Positions 10,637 to 21,462 of a DNA stretch of 64,000 bases are shown here, one piece after another. The stretch covers positions 64,577,414 to 64,641,413 of the forward strand of contig NC_133653.1 in NCBI RefSeq assembly GCF_009905375.1. The letters are read 5' to 3'. Within the stretch, counting starts at the first letter, position 1. Every line of letters begins with the position of its first letter. The DNA comes from Apium graveolens. Its lineage: Eukaryota; Streptophyta; Magnoliopsida; Apiales; Apiaceae. The notes beneath the pieces were generated by a model. The model searched no databases, was not told the origin of the DNA, and worked only from the letters and a program-made list of their open reading frames with translations. The translations under genes were made by a program, and so were the position numbers.

Positions 10637-13600
10637 TCATCTTTTTCTTCTTTGTTCCCTGGTTCTCTTTCCCAGCCTTTTGTCATTTTCCTCAATTTGG
10701 AGTTGGAGTTGTCTGAAGAATTCAGCTTCATCTTCAACACTGACATCCAACTTAGATTGCATTTCTTTGAGAGTTTCATTGCTGGCAATCTTGAGTTGGT
10801 CTTCAAGTCTGAAAAATCTTCTGACTCCTTTATCATCTCTAAATTCCATCAACCAATGAGGTGATTTGTGAATTTTCATTTCCCTTTCTTGAATGAGTAA
10901 AGTCCTGGGTAAAGCATTGGGCTCCCTCCAAGTTTTCCTTATATTGGCTATCTTGTTGAGAATTTCAGTCTTGGCAGTTCTGGTAAAGCCAGAATCCTTT
11001 TGTATAGCTGAAAAGACTCTAATCAAGGTAGAGTAGCCTTCATCCAGAATCCTGTGGAGAGGCCATGTTCTTTCCCCAGCTCCTTTATATCTGAACACTA
11101 ATCTCTCTGGTAGCTGTCTGTAGGCAGCTATTCCCTTTACATCCTCCAGCTCATCCAGATAGAGTTCAATGTCTGAAATTTCTTTTATGTCACAGATGTG
11201 AACATAATCATCTTTAGAAATGGGTGACTTAGGCTTAGGTTTTTGTTTTTGAGTGAATTTCTTAGAGGTTATGGGAGGTGTAGATTTTGGTTTTCTTTTC
11301 TGTTTCTTTGGTAGAGGAAGAGTGGTTAGAAAGGTAGGCAATTTGATAGTGTCCCAATCAATAGGTTCCTCTTTTGGAATGATTGGTTCACCATGGATGT
11401 TTATTGTGGGATCAGCAACAAGGGGTTCAGGTATGGAAGGTAGTGGTTTAGATATAGATTTGGTTACTTCAGTGTTATCTCCACTCTTTCTATGTGCCTT
11501 GGCCTTTCTTCTGTTTCCCTTCTGCCATTCCTCTCTTTCTTCCACACTCTCACCAAATATACTCCCTAAAACCTCATCTAGGTTTGTAGTCTTGTCTTCA
11601 CCCCTGACTTCAATCCCTTTTTCTTTTTCAACTAGACTTGACTTTAGCTGTTGTTCAAGCTTTGCTTGTGCTCTTTTGTCAGCCTTTAATTGCTTGGCTT
11701 CTTCCTTCTTGGCTATTGAGAATTTGGGATGTCCTTGCATCACACATATGCTCTTTCCCTCTCTAATGATAATAGCTCTATTTCTCCTTACAGCCTCATC
11801 CATGGTCTTTTTGAGATAAGCAATACTCCTGCCTAAAATCTTGTTCTCATCATCTTTTGGAGGAGGAAAGTCCACTTCTTTTAAAGGATTCTTTGTTGAG
11901 TTCTTATTGGATCTTTCATTAGGCTTGAGAATTATAGCTTGTAGTTCTTTGAAAGAAGCTTTTCCATCCTTATGACTTCCTACTGGCATGAGCTCCATGT
12001 TGATTGGTTCAATTTTTGTGCTGTATTTCACAGATGTTGATTTGTCTTGTGTAGAACCAAACAACAGTTGCAACCTTTCATCAATTCTCCTCCTTTGCTC
12101 TTTCACTTGAATTTCAGCTGCTGCTAGCTGAATCAAATCAATTCCATCAGGCTTGCCCTTGATTTGAATGATTGGAGAAGTAGTGATGGCAGGAACTAGC
12201 ACTTTAGATATGTTGACTTTTGTAGATGGCTCTCCTTCCCCTTCCCTTTTACTCTCCCCCTTTTTGTTATCATCAAGGAGAGGGGTCAAGCCTTGTGCTT
12301 TTGCCAGCTTCATTAGGAGACTGGTTTGAGATTGTTGATTGTGAAGAATGGTGGCCACAGAATCTTCAATAGCTTGAACTCTGTCTTCTAACTTGGCCAA
12401 CCGTTTTTCAGTAACAGATTCTTTCTTCAATCTCAACACCAAGTCCTGCAATGTACCATAGGGCATGACTGAATCCAATTTTTCTGAAGTATAGGTTTTC
12501 AAGTCAGCAATATCCTTCCTGAGATCATCCATACTCAGATTCTGCTTCACTTGCTGCAGCTTCATGAGATGCAGTGAGTCCAGGTGAGCTTGAAGGATAG
12601 CCTTGATACTTGCATGTGAAGTATTCTGAATGGCCTGTTGAATAGTGTTGATTTGTTTGACTAAAGAGACATTGAATTCCCCTGATCTATACTCCTTAGT
12701 CAAGGCCCATTCAGGTAGATTTGGAATTGAACTAGGGCCTTCATCTCCCCCTAAGTTCATGCTTCCATCAAAAGAAATAGAGTCATCATCATCAGAATTT
12801 GCTCCAAATTCCTCAGATGGCTCACCAGCTGTAGAAGGCATTTTGTTAATGGCAGCTTTATCCCTTTGAAGAGATTCTGTTGTGTGCACTAGATGTAGTG
12901 ACCTTGCTGCCTCCTCATTGCCCTGAGCAGCCAACAGTTGATAGGCTGTCACAGGATGAGTAAAAGTGTCAGCATCCAAGGAAATGTTATCAATTGCAGC
13001 TTTGTAATGTTGCTGAAATTGTCTTTCCTTTTCAGCATCATCCACAATCATTGACTCATTAGCAATGGCTGGTTCCACCCTTGTATCTACTGTACCTGCT
13101 TTTCTCTCTTTTTCTCTATGTTCTTGCATCAGGGGCTCCCCCTGGCTCACACATCTCACTCCCTCACCTTCACCTACGAAGGTGGTACTCCACTCACTTA
13201 CTTTTGCCATGCTGGAAGAAATAGCATGCATTTTTGAGCTCTCAATCTCTCCTTTTGCCTGGGAGCAACCCAGCCTCTCACTCAAATTGTCACTCCCTTC
13301 CCTCAATCCTAAGAGTGATTGCACAGTATTCATGTCTTCTACACTTGGAATTAATTCAGTTATTTGTGTAGAGACTGTCAACGGATGTGGAATATCCGTT
13401 GAAGATGAAACTGATGTTATCAACGGATAACTGCTGTTAAGCTTATCCGTTGAAGAACAACCACTTGTCAACGGATGAGTGATATCCGTTGAAGAAGGAA
13501 AAGAAGTTGAAATTGAAAGTGATATAACTGTTGAATCTGTGTAGATTGATTTTAGATGTGGTGACACAGATCCTTCAATTATATCTGAAAGAATTTGCGG

Positions 13601-15139
13601 GTGATCCAACAAATCATCTAAGAGATGATGATCACCTGTATTTGAGTGGGGCTTCTCCCTGAGTTGTAAAGAGGGAGAATCAGGAATTGATGGGAATAAC
13701 ATATCCACATCCAGAGATGGTGATGAAGTGTTTGGTGATTGATGTGTGATTATTGTGAGAGAATGGGGCTGTGACTCCACATTTATTGGAGTCACATCAA
13801 ACTGAGTTTGAGAAGGCATAGATACAGATGGATGTATCTGTGCAGTGTGTGCACCCTGTGTAGAAGATTGGGTTCTGGCCTTCTTTCTTCTAATAAAGGC
13901 TTTTGTTGGTGAGTGTTTGGCTTTAATGTCCCTCCCTCTTTTGTTCTGTGTTCCTGGTTTGGAACTATTTTCAATAGTAACATCCTTTTGGGAGGATGCT
14001 ACTAGGGATGTGCTAGATACCTTTTCAACCACCACAGCTTTTTGAGAAACTGTGGCTTGGCTAGCTTGGGAAGCACTCAACTTTCCTTCCTTATCCTGGG
14101 GGTTTCTTTGATGTTCACCCCTCCCCTCACCCACACCCTGTTCACTCACCTCAGGGTTAATAGTTGGTGTTACAACTGTTGTCTTTTGAGAAACAACAGA
14201 GGTGGATTTCTTTGTCTTGGATTTTGAAAGTTTAGTTTTGGTGACCTTGGTAGAAATCTGTTGGGGCATCACAGATTTCATGGCCACACTAGAAGATAAA
14301 GAAATAGAGAGGTTGGAAGAAGTAGGAGTTGTAGAAGCAATTACCTCACCTACCTGAGGTGCATTCATGATTGGTAAATATACCAATGGCACACTGCTGT
14401 TAAGATCCATTCTCTTCAAGTCTGCAAGAACTCTTTTCTCTTGTGCCCAACACTTGAGTTTATTATTCTCATTGATTATGACTAAACCTTCAGCAACATG
14501 GTTAGCCAATAACATAAAGAATCTAGCATAATAGATGTTATTAGGTCTATTAGCTTTGTTACCCAATCTAGTACCTAATTCTAGCATCACATAGTTGCTA
14601 AAGTTAAAATACCTATCAGAAACAAGCATATAGAGCATATTAACCAGAGATGAAGTTATGGCATCAAAATTACTAATTTTCCCAGAGAAAACCTTTATAA
14701 AGGCATCCCCAAGGAAACTCCATTCTTTCCTAAGGCCTTTTCTTCTAATACTCCCTAAATTAGCAGAGTTAAGAGAATAACCTATGGAATCTAACATGCT
14801 GGATACATCACTATCAGTGTGTGGTGTCATGGCATTGTTCTCAGGCAATTTAAAACATGCTTGTAAATCATCACAGTTAATACAGTGAGTTTTACCTTTG
14901 AGAGTGAAGGAGATAGTCATATCCATGGAGTTGAACTCAGCAGTTGTCCAAATCTCCTCAACTACTTCACAGAAAATTGTTGGGGCTTCCAGCATTGCAT
15001 AGCTAAGTTTACAGTTTTTGATGAAGTCCATCATTTTGTGATAGTCTGAGTGGGCTTCATTCTTTTCTACCAAAGCTATGAAATTGTTCTTTTCATAGAT
15101 GAACCCAGATTGAGACATAATCTTCACGACTGGTGCCAT
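10637..15139 (-). CDS. Third (envelope-like) ORF of Sire-N, intact, 1500 codons
   Basis: An uninterrupted minus-strand ORF downstream of pol. I choose ATG 15137-15139 (MAPVVKIMSQSG) over an upstream ATG at 15238 because the Sire-1 and Sire-2 copies begin at the matching residue. Residues about 1-270 form a globular N-terminal domain (IWTTAEF, RKGLRKEWSFLGDAF, ARFFMLLANHVAEG) shared with those copies. About 300-780 are Ser/Thr/Pro-rich and low-complexity. Charged, partly coiled-coil-like stretches follow (DDLRKDIADLKTY; EQQLKSSLVEKEKG; basic KKQKRKPKS). The last 250 residues form a second compact domain (YRQLPERLVFRYKG, HWLMEFRDDKGVRRFFRLED) and the tail is Arg-rich. I see no signal peptide, clear membrane segment or fusion peptide, so a true envelope role is unsupported. 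Residues about 550-587 contain six CAACGGAT-type words, read as STD and as HPLT/YPLI. Confidence 0.85.
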   Translation of the reverse strand: MAPVVKIMSQSGFIYEKNNFIALVEKNEAHSDYHKMMDFIKNCKLSYAMLEAPTIFCEVVEEIWTTAEFNSMDMTISFTLKGKTHCINCDDLQACFKLPENNAMTPHTDSDVSSMLDSIGYSLNSANLGSIRRKGLRKEWSFLGDAFIKVFSGKISNFDAITSSLVNMLYMLVSDRYFNFSNYVMLELGTRLGNKANRPNNIYYARFFMLLANHVAEGLVIINENNKLKCWAQEKRVLADLKRMDLNSSVPLVYLPIMNAPQVGEVIASTTPTSSNLSISLSSSVAMKSVMPQQISTKVTKTKLSKSKTKKSTSVVSQKTTVVTPTINPEVSEQGVGEGRGEHQRNPQDKEGKLSASQASQATVSQKAVVVEKVSSTSLVASSQKDVTIENSSKPGTQNKRGRDIKAKHSPTKAFIRRKKARTQSSTQGAHTAQIHPSVSMPSQTQFDVTPINVESQPHSLTIITHQSPNTSSPSLDVDMLFPSIPDSPSLQLREKPHSNTGDHHLLDDLLDHPQILSDIIEGSVSPHLKSIYTDSTVISLSISTSFPSSTDITHPLTSGCSSTDKLNSSYPLITSVSSSTDIPHPLTVSTQITELIPSVEDMNTVQSLLGLREGSDNLSERLGCSQAKGEIESSKMHAISSSMAKVSEWSTTFVGEGEGVRCVSQGEPLMQEHREKERKAGTVDTRVEPAIANESMIVDDAEKERQFQQHYKAAIDNISLDADTFTHPVTAYQLLAAQGNEEAARSLHLVHTTESLQRDKAAINKMPSTAGEPSEEFGANSDDDDSISFDGSMNLGGDEGPSSIPNLPEWALTKEYRSGEFNVSLVKQINTIQQAIQNTSHASIKAILQAHLDSLHLMKLQQVKQNLSMDDLRKDIADLKTYTSEKLDSVMPYGTLQDLVLRLKKESVTEKRLAKLEDRVQAIEDSVATILHNQQSQTSLLMKLAKAQGLTPLLDDNKKGESKREGEGEPSTKVNISKVLVPAITTSPIIQIKGKPDGIDLIQLAAAEIQVKEQRRRIDERLQLLFGSTQDKSTSVKYSTKIEPINMELMPVGSHKDGKASFKELQAIILKPNERSNKNSTKNPLKEVDFPPPKDDENKILGRSIAYLKKTMDEAVRRNRAIIIREGKSICVMQGHPKFSIAKKEEAKQLKADKRAQAKLEQQLKSSLVEKEKGIEVRGEDKTTNLDEVLGSIFGESVEEREEWQKGNRRKAKAHRKSGDNTEVTKSISKPLPSIPEPLVADPTINIHGEPIIPKEEPIDWDTIKLPTFLTTLPLPKKQKRKPKSTPPITSKKFTQKQKPKPKSPISKDDYVHICDIKEISDIELYLDELEDVKGIAAYRQLPERLVFRYKGAGERTWPLHRILDEGYSTLIRVFSAIQKDSGFTRTAKTEILNKIANIRKTWREPNALPRTLLIQEREMKIHKSPHWLMEFRDDKGVRRFFRLEDQLKIASNETLKEMQSKLDVSVEDEAEFFRQLQLQIEENDKRLGKRTREQRRKR
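13378..13490. repeat. CAACGGAT/ATCCGTTG cluster inside the third ORF
   Basis: Six words in 110 bp, alternating in orientation, three CAACGGAT and three ATCCGTTGA on the plus strand. They fall in the low-complexity part of the third ORF and keep it open. Confidence 0.95.
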
Positions 15140-15239
15140 TTTTGTGAGTAGAAATTGCAGAGAATAACTTGAAGTTTTTGCAGAGAGAAAATGGTAAATG
15201 CTTGAAATTTCAAGAAAGCGTAAAGTAAAAATGAACAAT

Positions 15240-15699
15240 CAGAAGGACTTATATGCTTTCTCAATTTAATAAACAAAAATATAAAAGAAAGATTTATCAA
15301 TAAATATGCGTTAGTGAATTTCAGCCGTTTAAGAATAAACTGTAAGTATTCTAAAAACTACCTTTAAAACCAATACATACAGATGTATGTATGAGTATCA
15401 ACGGTTAAGAGAATAGAATCAACGGCTGTTAAACACCTGAATCGATTGATGTGACATTTCAACGGATAAGGCAAATTGTCATCCGTTGAAAGGTACTTCA
15501 GTTTTATCCGTTGACGGATAAAAATTCCAGAAATGTATTTGTCTTTCAACGGATAATGACTATCCGTTGATAGAGCAATTTTGACTTTCAACGGATAGGG
15601 AACATCCGTTGATGAAATAAACTATGTTAAAAGTCAAATTTGTTCTTAGCAACTAATATATTTCAGGCTTCAATTCAAATTGCAATAAAGACATGAATT
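15240..15699. other. Pol-to-env spacer of Sire-N with seven CAACGGAT-type words
   Basis: Noncoding 0.46 kb between the pol stop and the third ORF. CAACGGAT (near 15458, 15546, 15588) and ATCCGTTGA (near 15480, 15504, 15560, 15603) form inverted pairs able to fold into hairpins, for example CAACGGATAATGACTATCCG followed by TTG at about 15546. Confidence 0.9.
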
Positions 15700-18600
15700 T
15701 TAAGAGTAATTAAGCATACCTAGCTCACTTACCAATCTAGTGAATGTTGATTCATCAAGTGGCTTGGTAAATATGTCAGCAATTTGTTGTTCACTTGGAA
15801 CAAAATGTAGTTCCACTGTACCATTCATGACATGCTCCCTAATGAAGTGGTACTTGATATCAATGTGCTTGGTCCTTGAGTGCTGCACAGGATTCTCTGT
15901 TATGGCTATGGCACTTGTGTTGTCACAAAAGATAGGAATTCTATCAACATGAAGTCCATAGTCAAGGAGTTGGTTCCTCATCCATAACACTTGAGAACAG
16001 CAACTTCCAGCAACAATGTATTCAGCCTCAGCTGTAGAAGTAGAGACTGAATTTTGCTTTTTGCTAAACCATGATACAAGCTTGTTTCCCAGGAATTGGC
16101 AGGAGCCTGTTGTACTTTTCCTATCTATTTTGCAACCTGCATAGTCTGCATCTGAATAACCAATTAGATCAAAGCCAGATTCTCTAGGATACCAAATACC
16201 TAAATTTGGTGTACCCTTGAGATATCTGAAAATCCTTTTGATAGCAATTAAGTGAGACTCCCTAGGATCAGCTTGGAATCTAGCACATAGACATGTAGCA
16301 AACATTATATCTGGTCTGCTAGCAGTTAAATATAAAAGTGAACCAACCATGCCTCTATAACTTGTAATATCCACAAACCTTTCAGTCTTATTTAATTCAA
16401 GTTTGGTGGCAGTGGCCATGGGAGTTTTTGCAGATGAACATTCCATTAAGTCAAACTTCTTTAAAAGATCATAAATATATTTAGTTTGACTAATGAAAAT
16501 TCCATCACTAACTTGTTTAACTTGTAAACCAAGAAAATAGGTTAGTTCTCCCATTAGGCTCATTTCATAATTACTTTGCATTAGCTTAGCAAACTTTTTG
16601 CAAAGTTTATCATCTACAGAGCCAAATATTATGTCATCTACATAAATTTGAACAAGTATACTAGAGCCATTAACATCCCTAAAGAAGAGAGTTTTATCAA
16701 CAGTACCTCTAGTGAAGTGATTCTCCAAAAGAAATTTTGATAAGGTTTCATACCAGGCTCTAGGTGCTTGCTTCAGTCCATAGAGTGCTTTCAATAGATA
16801 ATACACATAGTCTGGAAAATTTGGATCTTCAAATCCTGGAGGTTGACTTACATAGACTTCTTCTTCTAATTTCCCATTTAGAAATGCACTCTTGACATCC
16901 ATTTGATAGACTTTGAAATTGGCATGGGCTGCATGGGCTAGAAATATTCTGATGGCTTCAAGTCTTGCAACAGGAGCATATGTTTCATCAAAATCTATTC
17001 CCTCTTGCTGAGAATAGCCTTTAGCAACCAGTCTGGCTTTATTCCTTATGATAATGCCATTTTCATCCATCTTGTTTCTGAATACCCACTTTGTGTCAAT
17101 AGGACTCTTGTTCTTTGGTTTGGGTACCAGCTTCCATACTTGGTTTCTCTCAAATTGGTTCAGCTCTTCCTGCATAGCTAATATCCAATCTGGATCCAAT
17201 AGAGCTTCTTCCACTTTCTTAGGTTCCTCCTGAGACAGAAAACTACTATACAGACATTCATCTTGAGTGGCTTTTCTTGTTTGCACTTTAGATGATGCAT
17301 CACCAATGATCAGTTCAAAGGGATGATTCTTGGTCCATTTCCTTTGTGGTGGAAGATGTGCTCTAGATGAGGTGGCCTCAGTATTGTCATGATGTGAGAC
17401 AGAGTGTTGACTAGTTGAAACTCCCCCTGAGTTGTTGGTCCTTTGCAGGGAACTTGGAGTTCTATCAACTGATGATGTAAATCGATTATCCGTTGATGAA
17501 CTATGATCAACGGATGCTTCATTTTGTACTTCAACGGATGATGCACTATGTCTTTCAACGGATACTGCATTATCCAAGGGCATGTTTTGAATCCCTTTTG
17601 AAGTGTCATCTCCATCAGTCTCCTCTTCACTATCATCACAATATATCTCAATGTTGTCAAATTTGAGTCTCTCATTATGTCCCTCATCTGTTAGTCCATC
17701 AATCTTTTTATCATCAAACACAACATGCACAGATTCCATAACAATGTTGGTTCTTAGATTGTAGACCCTATAAGATTTTCCAGCTGAGTAACCAACAAAT
17801 ATCCCTTCATCAGCCTTTGCATCAAACTTTCCTTTATGGTCAGATTGATTCCTCAGTATAAAGCATTTACATCCAAAGACATGAAGAAAGTTTAGAGTTG
17901 GTTTTCTTCTCTTGAACAACTGATAAGGAGTCATGCCTTTAGCTTGATTGATCAAAGAAATATTCTGAGTGAAGCAGGCAAAATTAACAGCTTCAGCCCA
18001 GAAATATGTTGGTAACTTTGATTCTTCAAGCATTGTTCTGGCAGCTTCAATTAAAGATCTGTTCTTTCTTTCAACAACCCCATTTTGCTGAGGTGTTCTT
18101 GGAGCTGAGAACTCATGCATGATTCCATTTTCTTCACAGAACAGCCTTAATGTCAAATTCTTGAACTCAGTTCCATTGTCACTCCTGATATTTCTAACCT
18201 TCAAGTCAGGATGATTGTTGACTTGCCTGATGTGATTGATAATGATTTCACTTGCTTCATCCTTTGATCCAAGAAAATAGACCCATGAGAACTTTGAGAA
18301 ATCATCTACAATCACTAAGCAATATCTTTTTCTTGCAATAGACAATACATTGACTGGTCCAAACAAATCCATATGTAGCAGCTGTAATGGTTCATCAATT
18401 GTTGTTTCAAGCTTCTTTTTGAATGATGCTTTCCTTTGTTTGCCTTTCTGACAAGCATCACACAAACCATCCCTTGAGAATTCAACTAGAGGGATTCCTC
18501 TAACTAAGTCCTTTTTGACTAGATCATTCATTGTCTTGAAATTCAAGTGAGATAGCTTCTTGTGCCATAGCCAACTTTCAACTGTGCTTGCTTTGCTGAA

Positions 18601-18987
18601 GAGACAAGTAATGGATTCTGCATCTGTAGAGTTGAAGTCAGCTATGTACACATTTCCTTTTCTAACTCCAGTTAGAACCACTTTGTTGTCTTTCTTACTA
18701 GTGACAACACAGGCTTCAGAATTGAAGGAAACTGTATTCCCTCTATCACATAGTTGACTGATGCTCAGTAAATTGTGCTTGAGACCATCAACTAATGCAA
18801 CTTCATTAATGATGACATTCCTTGTTAAAATCAAGCCATATCCCATAGTAAACCCTTTGCTGTCATCTCCAAAGGTTATGCTAGGGCCAGCTCTCTCCTT
18901 GAACTCTGTGAGCAGGGAGAAATCTCCTGTCATGTGTCTTGAACAACCACTGTCCAAGTACCATAGATTTCTTCCATTTCCCTGCAC
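15700..18987 (-). CDS. pol: Sire-N pol: protease, integrase, reverse transcriptase, RNase H
   Basis: 1095 codons, complete Copia order. Aspartic protease at the N-terminus ([11 protein letters not shown], catalytic D12). Integrase zinc-binding H142, H147, C176, C179, then catalytic D207, D270 (SDNGTEF) and E306 with the DX35E spacing. A low-complexity linker follows (about 450-590), then RT from about 620 ([31 protein letters not shown]) with YVDD at 782-785. RNase H lies at about 940-1095 ([33 protein letters not shown]). No stop or frameshift. The open frame begins at a GTG (18985-18987) four codons after an in-frame TGA; no ATG precedes the protease, so pol is not obviously started on its own. 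Its frame is offset from gag. Linker residues 474-501 contain four CAACGGAT-type words. Confidence 0.93.
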   Translation of the reverse strand: MQGNGRNLWYLDSGCSRHMTGDFSLLTEFKERAGPSITFGDDSKGFTMGYGLILTRNVIINEVALVDGLKHNLLSISQLCDRGNTVSFNSEACVVTSKKDNKVVLTGVRKGNVYIADFNSTDAESITCLFSKASTVESWLWHKKLSHLNFKTMNDLVKKDLVRGIPLVEFSRDGLCDACQKGKQRKASFKKKLETTIDEPLQLLHMDLFGPVNVLSIARKRYCLVIVDDFSKFSWVYFLGSKDEASEIIINHIRQVNNHPDLKVRNIRSDNGTEFKNLTLRLFCEENGIMHEFSAPRTPQQNGVVERKNRSLIEAARTMLEESKLPTYFWAEAVNFACFTQNISLINQAKGMTPYQLFKRRKPTLNFLHVFGCKCFILRNQSDHKGKFDAKADEGIFVGYSAGKSYRVYNLRTNIVMESVHVVFDDKKIDGLTDEGHNERLKFDNIEIYCDDSEEETDGDDTSKGIQNMPLDNAVSVERHSASSVEVQNEASVDHSSSTDNRFTSSVDRTPSSLQRTNNSGGVSTSQHSVSHHDNTEATSSRAHLPPQRKWTKNHPFELIIGDASSKVQTRKATQDECLYSSFLSQEEPKKVEEALLDPDWILAMQEELNQFERNQVWKLVPKPKNKSPIDTKWVFRNKMDENGIIIRNKARLVAKGYSQQEGIDFDETYAPVARLEAIRIFLAHAAHANFKVYQMDVKSAFLNGKLEEEVYVSQPPGFEDPNFPDYVYYLLKALYGLKQAPRAWYETLSKFLLENHFTRGTVDKTLFFRDVNGSSILVQIYVDDIIFGSVDDKLCKKFAKLMQSNYEMSLMGELTYFLGLQVKQVSDGIFISQTKYIYDLLKKFDLMECSSAKTPMATATKLELNKTERFVDITSYRGMVGSLLYLTASRPDIMFATCLCARFQADPRESHLIAIKRIFRYLKGTPNLGIWYPRESGFDLIGYSDADYAGCKIDRKSTTGSCQFLGNKLVSWFSKKQNSVSTSTAEAEYIVAGSCCSQVLWMRNQLLDYGLHVDRIPIFCDNTSAIAITENPVQHSRTKHIDIKYHFIREHVMNGTVELHFVPSEQQIADIFTKPLDESTFTRLVSELGMLNYS
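17484..17572. repeat. CAACGGAT/ATCCGTTG cluster inside the pol linker
   Basis: Four words, one ATCCGTTGA and three CAACGGAT on the plus strand, located between integrase and RT. In the pol frame they read SVE, SVE, SVD and STD. Confidence 0.95.
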
Positions 18988-19000
18988 ACCATAAAATCAA

Positions 19001-21415
19001 TCAATTTGATTTTGGTACCCAAGTTTCCTTGGGTCCATTCTTGTTAGCCTTTCTCCTAGACTTCATTCCTCCTGCATCTTTAGACTTAGGTAAGTTTGAG
19101 TCAACCTTGGTCTTAGATGTAGTTGGTTGAGGTGTAGGGTTAGTCACAGAATCATTTAGCACATTTGTAAAATTATTAGGCATTGATTGTGCAAACATGT
19201 CATTCCACATGGGCATATTGTATGGCATTTGAGGCATACTAAATGCAGCAAGATAAGGATTGTTAAAATATGGCATGTTTACAAAATGTGCATAAGGATT
19301 TTGTTGAGACATAACAGGCATAGCATGCAAAGGTGATGCAGACATATTAGGCATAGAAGAGGGTACAGTTATGGGAGTCTTCTTAATGGATTTACAATTA
19401 GCAGATAGATGATTAACACTACTACAATGCACACAGCTTTTTCTAGGAGCATACCTATCAGGTGTGTAATTGTTGTGTTTATTAACTCCTACCTTCCCAT
19501 TTCTGTTGGATTTTCTTTTAGATTCCTTTTTATCCTCAACCATCTTGAGCCTATTATTTAACTGTTCTAAGGTCATGTGCCCTACATTCACCTTACTGAC
19601 ATCTTTGGATGTGCTTGCTTCTTCTTTGACAAAGTTCTTTGAAGTTGAACCAAACTTTTTGTTGAGTTTCTTTAGATTCTCTCTTTTAGAAACATCTGCC
19701 TGTTTTGATTGAGGAACCTTCAACGGATGCCCCTTTTCTTCCTTCAACGGATAACTTTCATCATCCGTTGATTCCACATCCGTTGACAGCCCATCAATTA
19801 ATTCCAGTTTCTTTTTATTTTTATCCCAGGCAGTTTCACAGAATGATTCAATTCCTTGGACCTTAGCAATTTGAGCACTTACATCCCTAGATGTCTTCCA
19901 GGCTTTAATCACCTCTTGCTCTTTCTCTAATTGATTGGAAAGTATTTCTACTTTCTTAACAGATTCAGCTAGTTCATTTTCAACAGATATACAATGCAAC
20001 TTTGTTTTCTCTAGGTCAATCATCTTATCTTCTAACAAAGCATTTCTATTACTTAAAAACAGATTGTTCTCTCTAATCCTACTATTTTCTTTAGCAAGAG
20101 ATTTAAGAGACACACGCAAATGATACAATTCAGTAGACATGTCATTAAAAGCATCATTGCACTCTTCTTTAGTAAGCTGTGTTAAGTCAGTAGTGATTAC
20201 CTGATTGCTTGATGAACTAACTTCATTTTCTTCAGAATCAGCCATGAGAGCAAGGTTGACATACTCCACATCTTCATCCTCTTCATCTCCATTAGCTGCC
20301 CAGTCCCTTTCTTGAGTAATGAAAGCCCTCTCCTTTTGCTTGAATAGATCAAAATATTTCTTTTTGTAATCTACTTGTTCAAATTTCTTCTTTTCAGAAG
20401 TTGGCTTTCTGCACTCACTTGCAAAGTGTCCACTTATACCACAATTGAAACACTTGAACTTGGATTTGTCCACAGTGTTTTTGTGAGGTTTAGTGGCTCT
20501 AGTGTTTTTCTTGAATTTCATCTTTGCAAATCTTCTGGACAGAAATGCAAGATGCTCATCAATACCATCTGAGTCATCTTGGCTGGAGTTGTCTTCATTT
20601 TCAGCAACTTGCTCTTTCCCCTTGCTTGATTCCTGATTTCTTATACCATCTTTGGAGTTTGATGTAGATCTTGCAGTTTCTTGTCTGCATTTCCTCTCAT
20701 CTTCAGCTACCAATGCAACTGAATTTCCTTTCTTTCTCCCCTTCTCCAATATCTCATCCTGTTCCAGCTCTAGTTCATAAGTCTTCAAGATTCCATACAA
20801 TCTTTCAAGAGTGAAGTCCTTATAATCTTGAGAGTTTCTTAAGGAGACAGTCATGGGTTTCCATTCCTTTGGCAAGGATCTTAAAAATTTAAGATTTGAA
20901 TCCTTCACCTGGTACACTCTTCCATACAGCTTCAGTCCATTCAACAGCTTTTGGAACCTATTGAATGTTTCATTTAAAGATTCATTTTCTTCAAAATGAA
21001 AGTATTCATACTGTTGAATGAGAAGCTGCATTTTGTTTTCTTTCACTTGTTCTGTACCTTCACACAGTAGTTGAACTGTGTCCCAAACCTCTTTGGCAGT
21101 TGTGCAATTTATCACATTATCAAACATATCCATGTTAAGACCATTAAACAAAATGTTCATAGCCTTCTTATCCTTGTGGACTTCTTCTGTGTCTTCCATT
21201 GTCCATTCTGCTCTAGGTTTTGGAATGGATTGACCAACAGCAACTGTGGCTGTAGCAACTGTTGCTACTTTGTGGGGAATGTGAGGACCATTCTCAATGC
21301 AGTTTACATAACCTTCATCTTGGGAGAGTAGATGAAGGTGCATTTTCACCTTCCAATGGTGATAACTATCTTTGTCAAGAACTGGGATCTTTACTCCAAT
21401 ATCCTTCTTACTCAT
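19001..21415 (-). CDS. gag: Sire-N gag, long form with two zinc knuckles and a coiled coil
   Basis: 804 codons, ATG at 21415, 47 bp after the PBS. Residues about 10-220 are the Copia capsid-type region (YHHWKVKMHLHLL; AKEVWDTVQLLCEGT; LNETFNRFQKLLNGLK; LRSLPKEWKPM). A CCHC knuckle, CFNCGISGHFASEC, lies at 322-335 (CX2CX4HX4C). A coiled coil follows at about 430-506. A second motif with the same spacing, CVHCSSVNHLSANC, lies at 661-674. The C-terminus is Met/Pro/Asn-rich (about 680-775) and ends KETWVPKSN. This long C-terminal extension is typical of Sireviruses. Four CAACGGAT-type words lie at residues about 543-566. Gag would form the virus-like particle and bind the RNA. Confidence 0.93.
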   Translation of the reverse strand: MSKKDIGVKIPVLDKDSYHHWKVKMHLHLLSQDEGYVNCIENGPHIPHKVATVATATVAVGQSIPKPRAEWTMEDTEEVHKDKKAMNILFNGLNMDMFDNVINCTTAKEVWDTVQLLCEGTEQVKENKMQLLIQQYEYFHFEENESLNETFNRFQKLLNGLKLYGRVYQVKDSNLKFLRSLPKEWKPMTVSLRNSQDYKDFTLERLYGILKTYELELEQDEILEKGRKKGNSVALVAEDERKCRQETARSTSNSKDGIRNQESSKGKEQVAENEDNSSQDDSDGIDEHLAFLSRRFAKMKFKKNTRATKPHKNTVDKSKFKCFNCGISGHFASECRKPTSEKKKFEQVDYKKKYFDLFKQKERAFITQERDWAANGDEEDEDVEYVNLALMADSEENEVSSSSNQVITTDLTQLTKEECNDAFNDMSTELYHLRVSLKSLAKENSRIRENNLFLSNRNALLEDKMIDLEKTKLHCISVENELAESVKKVEILSNQLEKEQEVIKAWKTSRDVSAQIAKVQGIESFCETAWDKNKKKLELIDGLSTDVESTDDESYPLKEEKGHPLKVPQSKQADVSKRENLKKLNKKFGSTSKNFVKEEASTSKDVSKVNVGHMTLEQLNNRLKMVEDKKESKRKSNRNGKVGVNKHNNYTPDRYAPRKSCVHCSSVNHLSANCKSIKKTPITVPSSMPNMSASPLHAMPVMSQQNPYAHFVNMPYFNNPYLAAFSMPQMPYNMPMWNDMFAQSMPNNFTNVLNDSVTNPTPQPTTSKTKVDSNLPKSKDAGGMKSRRKANKNGPKETWVPKSN
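19720..19790. repeat. CAACGGAT/ATCCGTTG cluster inside gag
   Basis: Four words in 70 bp, two CAACGGAT and two ATCCGTTGA on the plus strand. In the gag frame they read STD twice, then YPLK and HPLK. Confidence 0.95.
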
Positions 21416-21462
21416 CTTTGTTAGATTCCAAGATCTTTAAACTCTTTGTATGTCAAGAGCCT

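Noticed and set aside
11253..11819. 188-codon plus-strand ORF opposite the third ORF of Sire-N
   Set aside because: Composition is the Leu/Phe/Ser-rich reverse of a Lys/Glu-rich coding strand; no promoter, and the minus-strand ORF is conserved in related elements.
13065..13430. 121-codon plus-strand ORF
   Set aside because: Lies opposite the same intact ORF and has no recognisable domain.
15140..15238. Hydrophobic 33-residue N-terminal extension of the third ORF (MFIFTLRFLEISS...) as a signal peptide
   Set aside because: The Sire-1 and Sire-2 copies start at the residue matching the internal Met at 15139, so the extension is probably 5' UTR.
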